64,000 nt of DNA from Cristatella mucedo (taxonomy: Eukaryota; Bryozoa; Phylactolaemata; Cristatellidae): positions 1-64,000 of the forward strand of contig WPIO01000252.1 in the NCBI GenBank assembly GCA_009760855.2, in the 5' to 3' direction. The notes under the pieces were generated by a model. That model saw only the letters and a list, made by a program, of their open reading frames with translations, was not told the DNA's origin and ran no database searches. A program made the translations under genes and the position numbers. Shown one piece after another: positions 32,950 through 45,153 of this stretch; position 1 is the stretch's first letter, and each line of letters begins with the position of its first letter.

Positions 32950-33330
32950 GCAGGTCCTAGACTGTAAAACTCACCGCCATGGTTCTTACGCAAGAAATCA
33001 CTTCTAAAAATTCCTACTCACCGACATCTACTCTTCTGCTGCCGATTGCGGAACGCCCTATCCAGTCAACTTGAGCTGCTACTTCTGCGCTACACACTAT
33101 CTGCACTGCCCCCTTGTGAGTCAGCTATGGTTCTCCCACTTTCTCGCCTCTGCTTGAGATGAATTCTCTTGGCTACCGCCAAGGTAATATGGCGTCCTCA
33201 TATGGCGTCCCGAAAGCCGCTTAGTCTTTGGATGGGCTATAGAAAACTCCCCTACGTAACACCCACTTAGCCTTCGTGGCTTTGCAGAGTTACAGACGGA
33301 GATACATTGCATTACATTTAGACAGCCATT
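32950..33330 (+). mobile_element. LINE-B 3' end
   Basis: GCAGGTCCTAGACTGTAAAACTC, GAGCTGCTACTTCTGCGCTAC and GTAACACCCACTTAGCC...GAGTTACAGACGGAGATACATTGCATTACATTT. This defines the LINE-B terminus. Confidence 0.7.
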
Positions 33331-33332
33331 AA

Positions 33333-33505
33333 TAAATGCTAGCTGATTTAACAGCTTTTTGTATAGCGACGGAAGAATCTTTGCGGCTATCACCACCGCT
33401 TGCAGTGGCGATACAGGATCGCCCACCGCAGGATTCGAACCCACAACCTCGGGGCCCGAGGTCGTGAAAGCAACCGCCTTACCTAGTGAGCATTAGGCTT
33501 GTCCA
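33333..33505 (-). mobile_element. SINE-2 copy
   Basis: Starts AATGCTAGCTGATTTAACAGC and ends near TTACCTAGTGAGCATTAGGCT as read on the plus strand; box B GGATTCGAACCC. It lies tail-to-tail with the LINE-B copy just before it. Confidence 0.75.
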
Positions 33506-33549
33506 TTAGTCATTATTACAAACAGTATTACAAACGGGATGTAGCGGCT

Positions 33550-34250
33550 TCCCGTCCGGCAAGAACTAGGCCGCAAGCCTGGCGCTCGTAATGGCACCGG
33601 TTTCAGTGGCCGGGCGAAAAACATTAGGGTCCCGCGTAAGCCGTTGTACTGCGGTTAGTGGCTTTGTGGGCGTGGCCACGCCCGCAGTGCGATGTGGTTC
33701 CACCGCCAAGCCGAACTCGCCCCAGTCTGCCCTGCCAACGAGGGTGCTGCGTACTGGCTCGTCTGTAAGGCGCTGCAGTCGGTCGGGCGGCTTCGGCCGA
33801 CGAAGTTCGATTGAAGTCGCTATGGGTCCGCTGCGGTCGCACGACCGGCTAGCCCTGCAGCGAACTACTTTTTGCTCGTCCGCCGGCCTGGGCGGACGCT
33901 GCCCCCCCCCCGAGCTGTTCCTCTCGCTCATCCTCTCGCTTCCTTCGCTGGCGCTTCTCCGGAGCCGCTCGCACGGCGGCTACCGCCGCGCATGCGCACG
34001 CACGCCCGCTCGCGCCGCCTGCGTACGATGCAGCCGTCGTTGTCGTCGCTACCGCCCACCCCTCACCCGCTGGGGGGGGGGGGGGCGCGCGCACCATTCG
34101 CCTTCGTCGAGCCATTTTCTCGCGCGAGCCCCTACAACGTGTGGGGGCAGCACCGATGGACGGAGGGAGGTATTTCAACAGTGGCCGATCGCGGCAGAGG
34201 TCAAGAGCGAAGTCCGTACAGGCCCGTTTTGTTCTAATATGTTCCAGGCC
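33550..34250. other. CpG-rich island with poly(G) tract
   Basis: GC-rich block with many CpG, including a run of 14 G at 34072-34085. Overlapping frames of 120-224 codons in several phases have no domain and reflect composition. It may be a promoter island for an unrecognised transcript. Confidence 0.4.
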
Positions 34251-34654
34251 TATTTTAAACACTGAAACTTCGCACTGTCTTTATAAATGGTCGGCCTTTA
34301 GAGAGGTGAATTAACCACAAGATTCAAAGTCTCGACCCATTTTTCGGAGATTCTGCCTTAAGATAGCAACTCCATATGCATTTCGCAGATAAAATGCATT
34401 CGGCAGCGAGAGATGGTAACAGACATCGAGCACTTGCCTACCAGCCATGGTCCAAATTAAATTTATAATTCATTTGTATAGAGCCTAATTCACCCTGGCT
34501 CAAAGCCTAGAGCACAACTCAGAGCAGTTTCCGGCGGGCAAATCAATGAATGTTACAGGGCTTCCGTTTACATGCTGCCTAACCGTAGATTACCGTATCG
34601 CCGATTTCTAGCGGCTATAATTCAGGAGTCACGTTTAATAAAGATGTCGGCAGT
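34251..34654. other. No gene; SINE-1 tail remnant
   Basis: A short SINE-1 tail-like piece in reverse (ATTTATAATTCATTTGTATAGAGCC, about 34457-34485). The rest is unassigned. Confidence 0.35.
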
Positions 34655-35035
34655 GGAAATATTGGAAAGACATTTGCATAGCAACCTCAGAGAACCTAAT
34701 CTCTTTCTAGGCATTTTCAAATACTGGTGATGGAGATAGTCAATTGGTTAGCTTTAATGTAGGCATTGCCAGCACGCTTTAGCGCACAAAGGACAATTAA
34801 CAGGGACGACGGAAATTCATGCGAGGAATAGGCAGGTTTTAGCTTCTTCTTAAATGCCGTCACGTCAGACGACGTCAACAAGGTGTCAGCCAGAAATCAG
34901 TCAGTTCCTGGCTTTGGAAGCATATGAAATAAAGGTACGGTCTAAAGTATTTGTGGTTGGCTAGAGGCACCGCTATGCAACTTGAAGTGTTTCGCATAGT
35001 TAGGAAGAATACAGCGAATGAAGGGACCTACAAGT
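34655..35035 (-). mobile_element. LINE-A, diverged 3' portion
   Basis: AAAGACATTTGCATAGCAACCTCAGAGAACC...CTCTTTCTAGGC, then a worn 3' UTR and CCTGGCTTTGGAAGCATATGAAATAAAGGTACGGTC, all in reverse. Confidence 0.6.
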
Positions 35036-35671
35036 TTATATTTAAAATATAATATAATAAATAAATAATATGATATAATAAATAAAATATAATATTAATA
35101 ATAATATTTATATATTATATATATTTCCCTTTTATCATTCGGGTGCCATCGAAGCTTCGTTAGCGAAGGAGATGCACGGCTGAACCTGTTGGATATGTTG
35201 ACTAACATTGAAGCCACGTCCATCACCTACTATAGAGGCTTAATGGTTTTTGCAGCCCAGCGAAAGCTGAAATACTGTTGTCCAGAGTAGACAGAGCAAG
35301 GACAGAATAGCTAGTATCATCTTTAGTTAGTCAGTGCGGCAGGAAGTCCTTATCTTTAACAAGGATCTGATGAAATGGCTTGCTGCGGAAGCTGTCTTCG
35401 GAATGAAACTTTTAAACTTAAAGGAGTTATGAAAGATGCAACCTATATTACGAGCACATAATCACAGTTGAACTAGGGCACCATCATTCAGAGAGCAAAG
35501 TCTCTCCCAGTTTATCAGTATGCTGAGAGTGTCCTATGAGGAGTTTGGTTTATTAACGTTTAGCATTAGAAAACTCTGCCAGAATCCCGAGTCGTCGAAT
35601 GACAGACATCTTAAGTTGATTAAGAGCTGAAGCCGACTCCAATCGTTTAAATAATGGCTGCAGCAGGATAT
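35036..35671. other. No gene recognised
   Basis: An A/T-rich patch (35040-35130) and unassigned DNA. Confidence 0.4.
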
Positions 35672-35769
35672 CGTCAGCGTAAAAGTGTCAGCTCGAGGTC
35701 GTAGGTACGAGCTCTGTGGCACATGAGCAGTGCCTGAATATAGGCTAAGTTCTCTTAGGGCGCTGCATT

Positions 35770-35772
<3 letters not shown>
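35672..35772 (+). mobile_element. SINE-1 fragment
   Basis: Box B-like core TCGAGGTCGTAGGTACGAGC and tail CAGTGCCTGAATATAGGCTAAGTTCTCTTAGGGCGCT. It runs straight into a TA microsatellite. Confidence 0.55.

Positions 35773-35831
<59 letters not shown>
35773..35831. repeat. (TA)n microsatellite
   Basis: About 29 TA units at the 3' end of a SINE-1 fragment, probably grown from its A/T tail. Confidence 0.95.
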
Positions 35832-35834
<3 letters not shown>

Positions 35835-37368
35835 TATTTACTATAATATCAATGTGTGACTGGCCGTTACTAGTTATAAGAGACTTAAACAATCATGATG
35901 AGCACCGCAGCAACAGCCAGGTCCACTAATTTCTTGACAGTCTGAAGAACTTCAGGTTGGTCCAACACGTTCAGCAAGGTCAAGTCTGTTAAGCGACGCA
36001 ACTCGAAAAGCATTAGCGCAGAGAAATATTGAAATCGTTCGGTGAGGCAGGTCTTCTTGGTATGCATCTAGACTTGACCGTTAGCCTCGATGACCTTACT
36101 GAAGCTATACATTTTGAAATTAGGAGTGCCCTTGACGAGCATGGTTCCATGCATTCCGCCAGTTTTCAAAGAATCGTGGAAAATCCTTTTGATTCTTCAA
36201 AAAATTCATGGTATTCACTATGTTAAGCACTGGACTGAACGCTGCCTTAAGAAAGCTACGGCCTGATGACGCTCTATCCAATTTCAAAGACTTCCTCCGA
36301 ATCTGCACCCACAAACTTATAGAAAGCCTGTTTTTTTTTTATTGAAAACTGAATTCGCATCCAAAACAGATTTATAAGACAATTCGCTTCCTAACTCTGA
36401 GGGTCTCACTCCCCAAATATTACCGGCTCGGTCGACAAGTCTATAGCATTCTTCACTGACACAATTGTACATGTTCTTGCCTCCATACAGCCCTTCTGAC
36501 TACAGAAATTGTTGAGTCGTAACCTGTACCCTCAAGCGATTTTCCGAGGTTTTGCTTGCGATGAGGGTACCTTAATAAAGTCTAGCAAAAATACCTCGTC
36601 TCCTGAAGATCCTGTAGGACCATTTCTGTGGTTTTTCGGTCAGAAACTTAGCCCAGCCATAACTGAAATGTCTCTCTGACTAGAAAAGGGGTTTGTACTC
36701 AAGTTCTTTCAATTGGTCGTCGTTAGATCGATACTTATTAAGTCCGCATACGATTAAGAGGTACTCGCAAATTTTACTTCTTCATTTTTTGTCAAAAAAT
36801 TCTTAAAAAGATTGCCGCTAGGCAGCTTGTAGCATGCCTTAAAAGAATAAATTGTCAGATATTTTTCAGTCGAAATTTAAGTAACAGCACTGCACTGAAA
36901 TTGCTATTTTCCGTAACCAATCAGATCCTATGCGGCAACGATCTCTGAATGTCACTTTCATAGCCTTGCAAGATATACCAGCTGCCGTCGACACCAATAA
37001 TCACGATATCTAATTAAACGATTGAGAACAACGACCGGTCTGGCAGAGGAGGAAAATCTTACTTGTCCGGTCGCGTTCAATTCACAACGTGTGGGGCAGG
37101 CATGTCTGATTCAATGGACCTGTCGTCGCCTGTAGAGTTGACAAGGGTCCGTCCTCGGTCCTCGTCCTTGGTCCTTTAATGTACTCAATTTATACTGAAC
37201 TTCTAGGAAAACTGATCCATGGAATCGACTATCACTTTTGTGCTGAAGATACTTAGCCGTATTTTTAGTTTTAAATGTCGGGATGTGCTGCAGCGACTGA
37301 TTAACTGAGTACGTGCCTTGCAAATATTTGATCCTGGATGTCGACAAATCTCTTGAACTTGGCGTCAA
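35832..37368. other. No gene recognised
   Basis: About 1.5 kb with only chance-length frames on both strands (for example 35885-36314) and no known repeat. Confidence 0.4.
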
Positions 37369-37540
37369 TTTGCAAGCTGACCCTGTGCATGTCACCCCTA
37401 ACCATGTTATTCTTTTTTTTTCAGCATGATTTTACTTACCATTTAATTGCATTTCCCTTTGCAGCAAATGTAAAGCGCCTAGAAAGAGATTACGCTCTCT
37501 GAGGGCGGTTTATCAAGTACATTATTATTATTATTATTGT
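37369..37540 (+). mobile_element. LINE-A 3' end
   Basis: TTGCAAGCTGACCCTGTGCATGTCACCCCTAACCATG, then the hairpin AAAGCGCCTAGAAAGAGATTACGCTCTCTGAGGGCGGTTT and ATT tail. Confidence 0.75.
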
Positions 37541-37774
37541 CAATAAAACGGAACTGCTACTCACCGCACACCTCAAGTGTTCGGCTGAACTAGAATGCAT
37601 CGCTCTTCTAATAGGTGGTGCCGTAGTGCGACCCTTATCACGTGCTTGGAATTGACTTTGACTGCTGCCTAAATTTTGTAAATTGAATTAAGAAGACTGT
37701 CTCCATAGCTAATCATCACGTCGATACCTTTCTAAGATAAGGTACTGTCTACCATGGTGGCTTGCAAAAGATTT

Positions 37775-38345
37775 TATTAGATCCTCAGTTCTGTCTCGGT
37801 TAGATTATGTCAACTACATGTTCACTGGGCGATCATAAAAGCCACTAGGCCACTGCAGCTGGTGATGAATATGACTACAAGGCTAGTTATAAAATCCCGC
37901 AGGTTTGACCATGCGGCTCCTTTGCTGAAAAGGAGCTTCAATGACTATCGGTCGATCAACAGATACAGAGTATCCTATGCTCCTTTGCTGACCTGCAAGG
38001 TCAAGGCCGCGGCTGAACTCCTTCATACCTAGCTGAGCTGCTGCACTAGTTTCAACCTCCTCGTGCCCTCAGGTCCTATATGGACAATAAAATAGCAGCC
38101 AACTGTGACACATTCTTTCCAGTTGCCCTGAGCTGCTACTTCTAGGCTAAGCACTACTTAAACCTCCCTCCTGACTCAGCAATGCTTCTAATTTTCCCTT
38201 CATTGAGTGAGATGAGTGATAAAGTCGGTTGGCTACCTAATGCATATCAAACGCCGCCTAGAGTTGAGTGAGATATACAACACTCTTCTGCGTAATACCC
38301 ACTTAGTCATTTTGGCTTGTGGAGTTAAAGACTGTGATAAATAAC
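37775..38345 (+). mobile_element. LINE-B, long decayed copy
   Basis: Begins with RT-end DNA (TTAGATTATGTCAACTACATG), includes the CAGGTTTGACCATGCGGCTCCTTTGCTGAAAAG segment shared with 14140-14170, and ends at GCGTAATACCCACTTAGTC...GTGGAGTTAAAGACTG. Many frameshifts. Confidence 0.6.
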
Positions 38346-38367
38346 ATATATAAATATGCTATTCATT

Positions 38368-38823
38368 CCGTGCATTTGTGACATCCGTCTCGACTTGAGT
38401 AACTGACTGCTTGCTTGTCTACCGGCCTGTGCACTCAGTCGCTTACAGCTAGTGCATAACTCTGCAGCTAGGGTTGTTTGTCGTGAGCATCGCACGTGCC
38501 ACACCACACCACTTCTCGCTGCCCTGCACTGGCTCCCAGTCAAGAAACGCATCCACTTCAAGGTTCTGTCACTCACTTTTACGTCCCAGCATCCTTTGGC
38601 TCCAGCCTACCCATCATATTTGCTCCCCCACCAGACCAAGTATCGTACCACCCGCTTTTCGGTATCTAATCGTTTACCAATCCCTAACCATGTTATTCAT
38701 GTTGTTTATCAAGCATGATATACTCACCATTCAACTGTGTTTCCCTTTGCAGCAGATGTAAAGCGCCTAGAAAGGATTGAGTCCTCTGAGGGCACTTTAT
38801 CAAGTGTATTATTATTATTATTA
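38368..38823 (+). mobile_element. LINE-A with internal deletion
   Basis: ORF end (LHWLPVKKRIHFKVLSLTF is readable) up to the segment ACCACCCGCTTTTCGGTATC, then a jump to the 3' UTR (CTAACCATGTTATTCATGTTG) and a hairpin tail. The part between is missing compared with 59660-60390. Confidence 0.7.
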
Positions 38824-38859
38824 TAATACCTCGTACGAACCTTAGCCCACGACCTAGGT

Positions 38860-38940
38860 CATCACATACATTCACCTTGACCTCAGTAATTAAAGGCGAG
38901 CACCTTAACCACTAGGCGAATCCAGCGCACGGTATTTCAT
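38860..38940 (-). mobile_element. SINE-1-like head fragment
   Basis: Reverse tRNA-like head: GCGAGCACCTTAACCACTAGGCGAATCCAGC and a worn upstream part. No tail. Confidence 0.45.
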
Positions 38941-39080
38941 TACATTACATTCGTCGAATGAAAGAGCACTAATTATGCTAGCGTGTCTTAGGAAGGGCTC
39001 ACGAGAGCCGGCTTCGATCTTGAGCTGAGGACGACGCCATTTCAAAATGACCATCGGAAGTTCAAGCTACAGTCCACTCT
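38941..39080. other. No gene recognised
   Basis: Unassigned. Confidence 0.4.
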
Positions 39081-39900
39081 AGAGAGTTCCTAGCTGCGCC
39101 GCCACCACATCCCAGTTAAGAATTCTGTGCAGCAGCGCAGCGGCGTGTGCCTCGAAATATCTCTTTGTAACCAGGTTACGCCGGCTCTGCGGGAGTGCAG
39201 CGCACTCAGTGAAGAACGAACATGCGGTATACAGTCAGGTTTGCACGCACGAGACAGACGTCCGTGAAAAACGCAAAAGGCGTGCAAGGTGCAAGCAAGG
39301 GCAGATTCGTCGATCTGACGGACTCGGTCGGCAGGCAAGCATCGCAGCGGCGGCTGCAACACCGCGGATGTGCAGCGTGCCTCTAGACTTCGCAGTCCGC
39401 CGGTTTGACCCAGGAGGCCGACGCGAAATCACTTCCGTTTCTCTGAAGCTACGATATCGCTCCGGGTCGCCGAGCGCTATCTAGGCGCAAAAGACTGGCT
39501 AACAGTACGGCATCCCTTTTACGCGTGGACGCACGCCCGAAAAAGGGAGCAGCTACAGAAGGGAGAACCTGCTAGCAGTCTCCTCAGCTGAGCCCGTGCG
39601 CCCGTACCGCTGCGGCCAGATCTCACGGCCTAGCTCAGCCTATAGTGCTGCCCTTCGGATGGTCTCCTCCTGATACCTGTACCCGTGCGGTTGTCGTTTG
39701 GCGCCATTTGGAGTCGATCGCTTCACGGATACAGGCCAACTCCTCATCCATACCCCTTAAGCGTGCGTTACAGCAAACTGCGCCGGGTGGATTAGGGGTA
39801 ACCATGGGCCGGCGTGCCTCGAGATAGTGCTTACGGCAAGCAAGCCGGAAGCCTGGCGGAAGCGAGTTGCTGACGCTCGCTTCGCGGTCGAGACACAAAA
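39081..39900. other. Moderately CpG-rich block without a recognised gene
   Basis: Frames of 60-91 codons on both strands, including 39645-39827, lack domains. It may be regulatory or an exon of an unknown gene. Confidence 0.3.
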
Positions 39901-41111
39901 GTGCTCGCTGTTACCTGAGTTCATTGCGAGTGCTGATAATGCGACATATTAAAGCGGAACATTTACAACTAAAAATAAAATTAATTACAAAATGTTTTAG
40001 ATTATATCTCTTCGTTAAGTTGCACACATCGAACTCAGCTCCGCCATCGCTCGTCTGCTGGCGCGGTTTATGGTCCATCCCCGGCCGTTGGCTTGGCGCG
40101 ACGGCACGTGTTTACTATTTCTGGCCACCGGCTATAAGTCATATCCAAGCTGTTTCTTTTGGCGTTAAGGTATTTCAGTCGACATCGGCGCGGCGAACGA
40201 GCTCTTGGGTTTGTCACTGGGCCTAGGGCTGCATAAGTAGCAATTCCAGTGCACAAGCTGTTCCTGGCTTGCTGCATCTTGGAACTTGGCGGTTGCTCCG
40301 TGCTTGCCTGCGGATGTCTGTTCTCTCTCCGCGTGACTCGTGCGATCTGTACGATAGAAAAACAACTTTTCGCTACAAATAATAATTAGCGACATCCGCT
40401 GCACAATCAGATTAAAGCGACGGAATTATCCGGTCGCATTTTAAGGCTTACGACGACAAACTTGTGCTGAGACTGAATAAGATTGCCTCGACTCGGTTTC
40501 ATTTCCAAAATTATGGCAAAAGAATAGTAATGAGAAGGACAAACTCAGCAGATTCAGAAGGAAACAGTCAGCAATCATCAAATATTCTTCTTTTCGTCTC
40601 TAGCTTATGATAAAAAAGCTGTTGAAGGGGAGCGGCGGCCGTTGTGAGTTGGTTGTTTAAATAATGATTGGACGCAAGATCTTAAGATTTTGAATAATTA
40701 TTAGCGGAAATTATGGATTATGCATTGCCTTGTGGCTTACGCGGCACACGCTGCTAGCTTTGTCGGAATTTCGTAAACAATACTGTCTGCGACTATTGCC
40801 GAGATAGCAGCATTAGTTAACTTTACAACGACTGTACTAGCTTCCTATCGAGCGGTGTATTGACTGTCTGTAACACACTTTTAGGTCGTCTCGTTCTCTT
40901 GCTTTGCTCAGTCCATCAGAAGTACTTCCTCATCATGTAATGCATTGTACCGTCTCACTGGAGCTGCTTTGCTCTGCCTCAAACCAATGTAATAGCCTTA
41001 ACAGACCATGTCGTCAGTTCTTATGCTCTTGAAGGCTGAAGCTCACTCACAACTGACGTCATTGCACCCCTTAATTGACACTTACAGAAACTGAACCGCA
41101 GGTGTTCGTCA
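39901..41111. other. No gene recognised
   Basis: No credible exon or repeat was found. Confidence 0.4.
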
Positions 41112-41226
41112 CAGCATGATATTACTCACCATTCAATCACGTTTCCCTTTGCAGCAAATGCAAAGCGCCTAGAAAGAGATTGAGTTCTCTGAGGGCTCTT
41201 TATCAAGTGCATTATTATCATTATAA
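41112..41226 (+). mobile_element. LINE-A 3' tail
   Basis: CAGCATGATATTACTCACCATTCAATCACGTTTCCC, then AAAGCGCCTAGAAAGAGATTGAGTTCTCTGAGGGCTCTTT (one arm mismatch) and ATT/ATC tail. Confidence 0.75.
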
Positions 41227-42093
41227 ATCTGATTGAATTGTTCCGTGTGTGCTTTTGAGTGCTGACGCTGGGCATTTTATCAATAGCCAATTGACACCAT
41301 TTACTTTCCACCGCATGTAAAGTGGCCCGATAAAATTCGAGTGCAGTCTAAATGCTTTTTTAATATGATCCTAAGATGCTGTCAAGCCTAAGATAGCTGA
41401 GCGTGTCTACATGCTTGTTTTAGGAGAGTAGTCAATACCTCCATCGACAGAAATTGAAGCTCAGCTCAAAGACTGATTCTGATCTTTTGACACTTTAGCT
41501 TGCAGTGAAGTAAATAAGCTCTCTGGTATTTCGCGTGGTTGCTATGGCATTAAGACTAGCGTTCAATCACATTAGCTTTGGCTTATTTATTTATTTTTTA
41601 TCATCCTTGCAGTGCCGTGGCAAAGCAGGTGTCCTCGCTAATGAGACTGGTATTGCAGCGCCCTAACGTAATGCCCACTGCCTCGAGGCTTGGGCCAGAA
41701 AGCGCTGATCGCACGTTAGTAGGCACGACTTTTATTAATGCGCTTCCCCGCAGGCACGTGCACTGGCAATGCCTCGACTAATATTACGGCCACGCACGTT
41801 CGTTCATTCGAATGAGCACATTCGTCCTTGAGACTGGCTCACTCAGCCTGCCTTTAGGAGAACAAGAGTTCAATGTCAGAGTGTTGCTGCGACTGCACTG
41901 TCTTGTGCGGCATTGTCTTGCATGTTGTCTTGAGAGATGTCTGTGTATTGTTGAGACTGGGTTGGTGCAGCAGCGAGCCAAAACTCTTGCCAGCTGCGCC
42001 TCTGCGCTTTGGTGGCTTCGAGCGGAGGTCGACTCGCTTTCGTCCTGCTCCCCCTGTTCGAGTTGTCGTTCAGCGCTGTCTGCTCTTTCAGGC
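41227..42093. other. Region upstream of REC8
   Basis: No TATA box or exon is certain. TGCTCTTTCAG just before the start codon (42083-42092) could be an acceptor, which would mean an intron in the 5' UTR. Confidence 0.35.
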
Positions 42094-42218
42094 ATGTTTT
42101 ACAGTCAGGAGATACTCCAAAAGCGAGGCGGCAAGTTTGGTATAATATGGATAGCGGCAACCAAGTCTGTCAGTCTTACTAAGAAAGACTACTCGAGCGT
42201 CAACGTGCGCAAGATGTG
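42094..42218 (+). CDS. REC8: REC8 exon 1
   Basis: Start codon at 42094. Encodes MFYSQEILQKRGGKFGIIWI and continues to SSVNVRKM, residues 1-41 plus two bases. Donor GTAAGC. The MFY start and IWIAATK are standard kleisin N-terminal features. Confidence 0.9.
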
Positions 42219-45095
42219 GTAAGCCGTGACCGCCCGCGTCACGTCACGAGCGGGCGCCGCTCTCGGCTGCTGCTGTTGCTCGGGTCGGGGCAGCTGAGGC
42301 GCCTCAGCTGCCCCGACCATCGGAAAGCTGTCCGCCTCGCGAGCCAAGTGTGCTCGACCGTGACTCCGTCTGCGGCCGGCCCTGCGGGTCGACTCTTTTC
42401 AGTTACTGCGGTCTCTATGCTTTGGAACCCACTGCCGCCGACTGACATCGCGGTATGACATCTCCTTATTTTCGATGCCGCTGCGCATATGTCGATCTCG
42501 ACCCGCCCCCGAAGTATCAAGACTCCGGGTCCTTGCTCAGGGAAAGGGCGAGAGTGGCCGCAGGCACTTGGTCAGCATTCGACTTTGACACATAGTCCAC
42601 CCGAAAACCGCCGAGGCACTGCAGCTGCTGCCGCTGCTGCTTCATGAATGAGTCTGTAAAATCAACTCACTTTCGATGTTTTTCTTTTCACTTTACGCAT
42701 TTGGCTAAACAAGCAACACGAATAGCATGGTCAGGGGTGACATGCACAGGGTCAGCATGCAAGTGTGGTTAGTGGCAGCATTCAGCAGTGTCAGGCGATG
42801 GTCAGCTCTGTGGCCAATCGTTCAGCGCTCGCTTCTGCTGACGTTGTCGTTGCAGCATAGAAATAATGAACTATATCTTTCACCGAGTGGAGGCGACTCA
42901 CGGAGGCGGCGCTGGGGCGGCGGCGGCACGGCCCCGCTTCTCTCTGTATCTCTCGTCGCAGCTCATGTACGGAGTCATACGAGTCTACGGCAAGCAGCAC
43001 GAGTTCCTGCTTGGTGAGCTGCCGAGTGCATCGCGACGATGTCGTCGGACGCCTGCGAGCGTGGATCTCAGACGTCCTGGCTCTGTCGACCCTTTCCGGC
43101 GTCTGCCAGCAAAGCTTCGTGCTCGAGCGAAGCTGCCGTTAGAACGTGCCGGGCAGAGAAAGGGGCGTACTGTTTTCAGCCTCTTGGCACAAGCCAGGCC
43201 CAGGCTTGCCGTCAGTAACCAGCACCGAGCTCTAGTCAGTGACTTCACAGCATTTAAAAAGAAGCTAGAAGCACCAGTTTCTCGCAGCATATGATGGTTT
43301 CTAGCGATCTGTCTTTTGGGTGCTTATGCGTACTGACAGTGTACACATTGCAGGTTAATGCTCTTCCAACAGCACGTATGCAGAAGCAGGCAGAACCCTG
43401 AAGCTGGCTCACAGCCACGTGTGTTTTCTCGAGCGCCCCATACGCCGGCGTTCTAACTTCTCTTCACTTCCTCTCAGCCACAGCTCTTCCCTGCTGGGTA
43501 GCTGGAGGACAAAGCCGGCCGGGTCCAAACCACAGCCGCCACCAGACCACAGCTGGGCACGAGGCCACATCCACCAGCTGTTCGATCTTGGGTTGGTGGA
43601 GGACACTGGCAGTCTGCCTGCACCGGCCGAGTGCTTGAGTGCCCAGGGGTCTAGATCGTGCACATTCAAAGAAACACAAACTACACACCTTGCAAGTTAC
43701 TGTCGACTAATCACAGTTACGAGTTGACAATGTGCATGTTTCCTCTAACCATTTGGTTGTGCTTCCTGCACAGCATATGTAAAGCGCTTAGAAAGAGAGA
43801 GATTAAATTCTCTCAGGGCGGCATGAAAATGTGTTATTATTGACATTAATATTATTATTATTAATGCTATTATTATTAATAATAATTACTAATATTATTA
43901 TTATCACTACCGACAACAAAGGCAGTGCCACCTCGGCGTTGGAAGTTTGCAGTCGCACTATAGAGAGCAACGAACCCCATCGGCTTTTGTCGTGCTTTCC
44001 GATGATGGTACATTTTTGTTAAGTCTGCCGATTTGCTCTTAAAAGGTGCTCGGCATTCGTGCATCGAACTGCGATCGCCCCCACTAGCAGAGCAGTGCCG
44101 TTATTTGGTCGTCATTTTGTCACCCTCCTAGACGATTGTACCAACTTCTCTGTCAGAGTGAAGATGGCGCCGGCGAATCAGCAGCAGATAAATCTGGCTC
44201 AGTTGGACGGCAATCGCATGTGCCAAGATATAAACCACTTGATGTCAGTTGAGGGCGCTCAGTTTGACCCACTTTTTGGAAGGCTGACGATGGAGGATCC
44301 GTCGGCTGCTCGGGCCGTCGTCGTGCCATCCGTGGTACGTAGCTAGCTAGAAATGACGAAATGCATTGGCCGACGGTCGCTGTCTGCTGATACTGTCGAG
44401 AAGATGGCCAGGCAGAGCGATCGCCGAGGAAATTGTCGCGTTGAGCTCGCGGGCCGGCATGCTTTCGTGAACCTCGCAGGCAAGCGCTAGCCGAAGGAGA
44501 AAATTCGTGCCAAAAGTGTTCATCGGCTCAGGCGTGCCTAGATGCACCGAGGCGCATACAGCAGAGGCAGAGAAAGAGGCAGGAGCAAGAGGGGACAACA
44601 GGGTCCGAGACAGACATAGTCAGACGTACGGACAGGAGTGATTTTTCGCACGTGCTTACGTGTGTGCTCCCGTGTGCGTGTGTCAGCGCGAGAAAAGAGG
44701 GAGAGAAATCATAAGTAGAGAGCAGATGCTTTATTAAAGGAGAGAAAGTTGGCTTGGTGATGATTTCGCTGCTTGCTGCCTGCTGATAGATGCCTCTCGG
44801 CCCTTAGCAACGTGACTGCTGCCTAAACCTAATCCGTTAGTGCGAAATTCATTTAGGATTTCATCAACCAGTCGGCCGAAGGCCAGGTTAAAGAAGGGTC
44901 GAGCAAGAGCAGAAAAGCCACTGCATCCGTCGATGCCATCAGTAAGTGTCCTTTTGTTTTAGTCGATGCACACAGTTTTGCCCGCGCTGCCTCTCATCCG
45001 ACGTTGACCAGCTTGCATCGAGCGCCTGATCATTCCTAAAGCACCCTTACCTGGCCGTAGGATAGATGTCGTCTGCCTTCACCGTTGAAGGAGGC

Positions 45096-45153
<58 letters not shown>

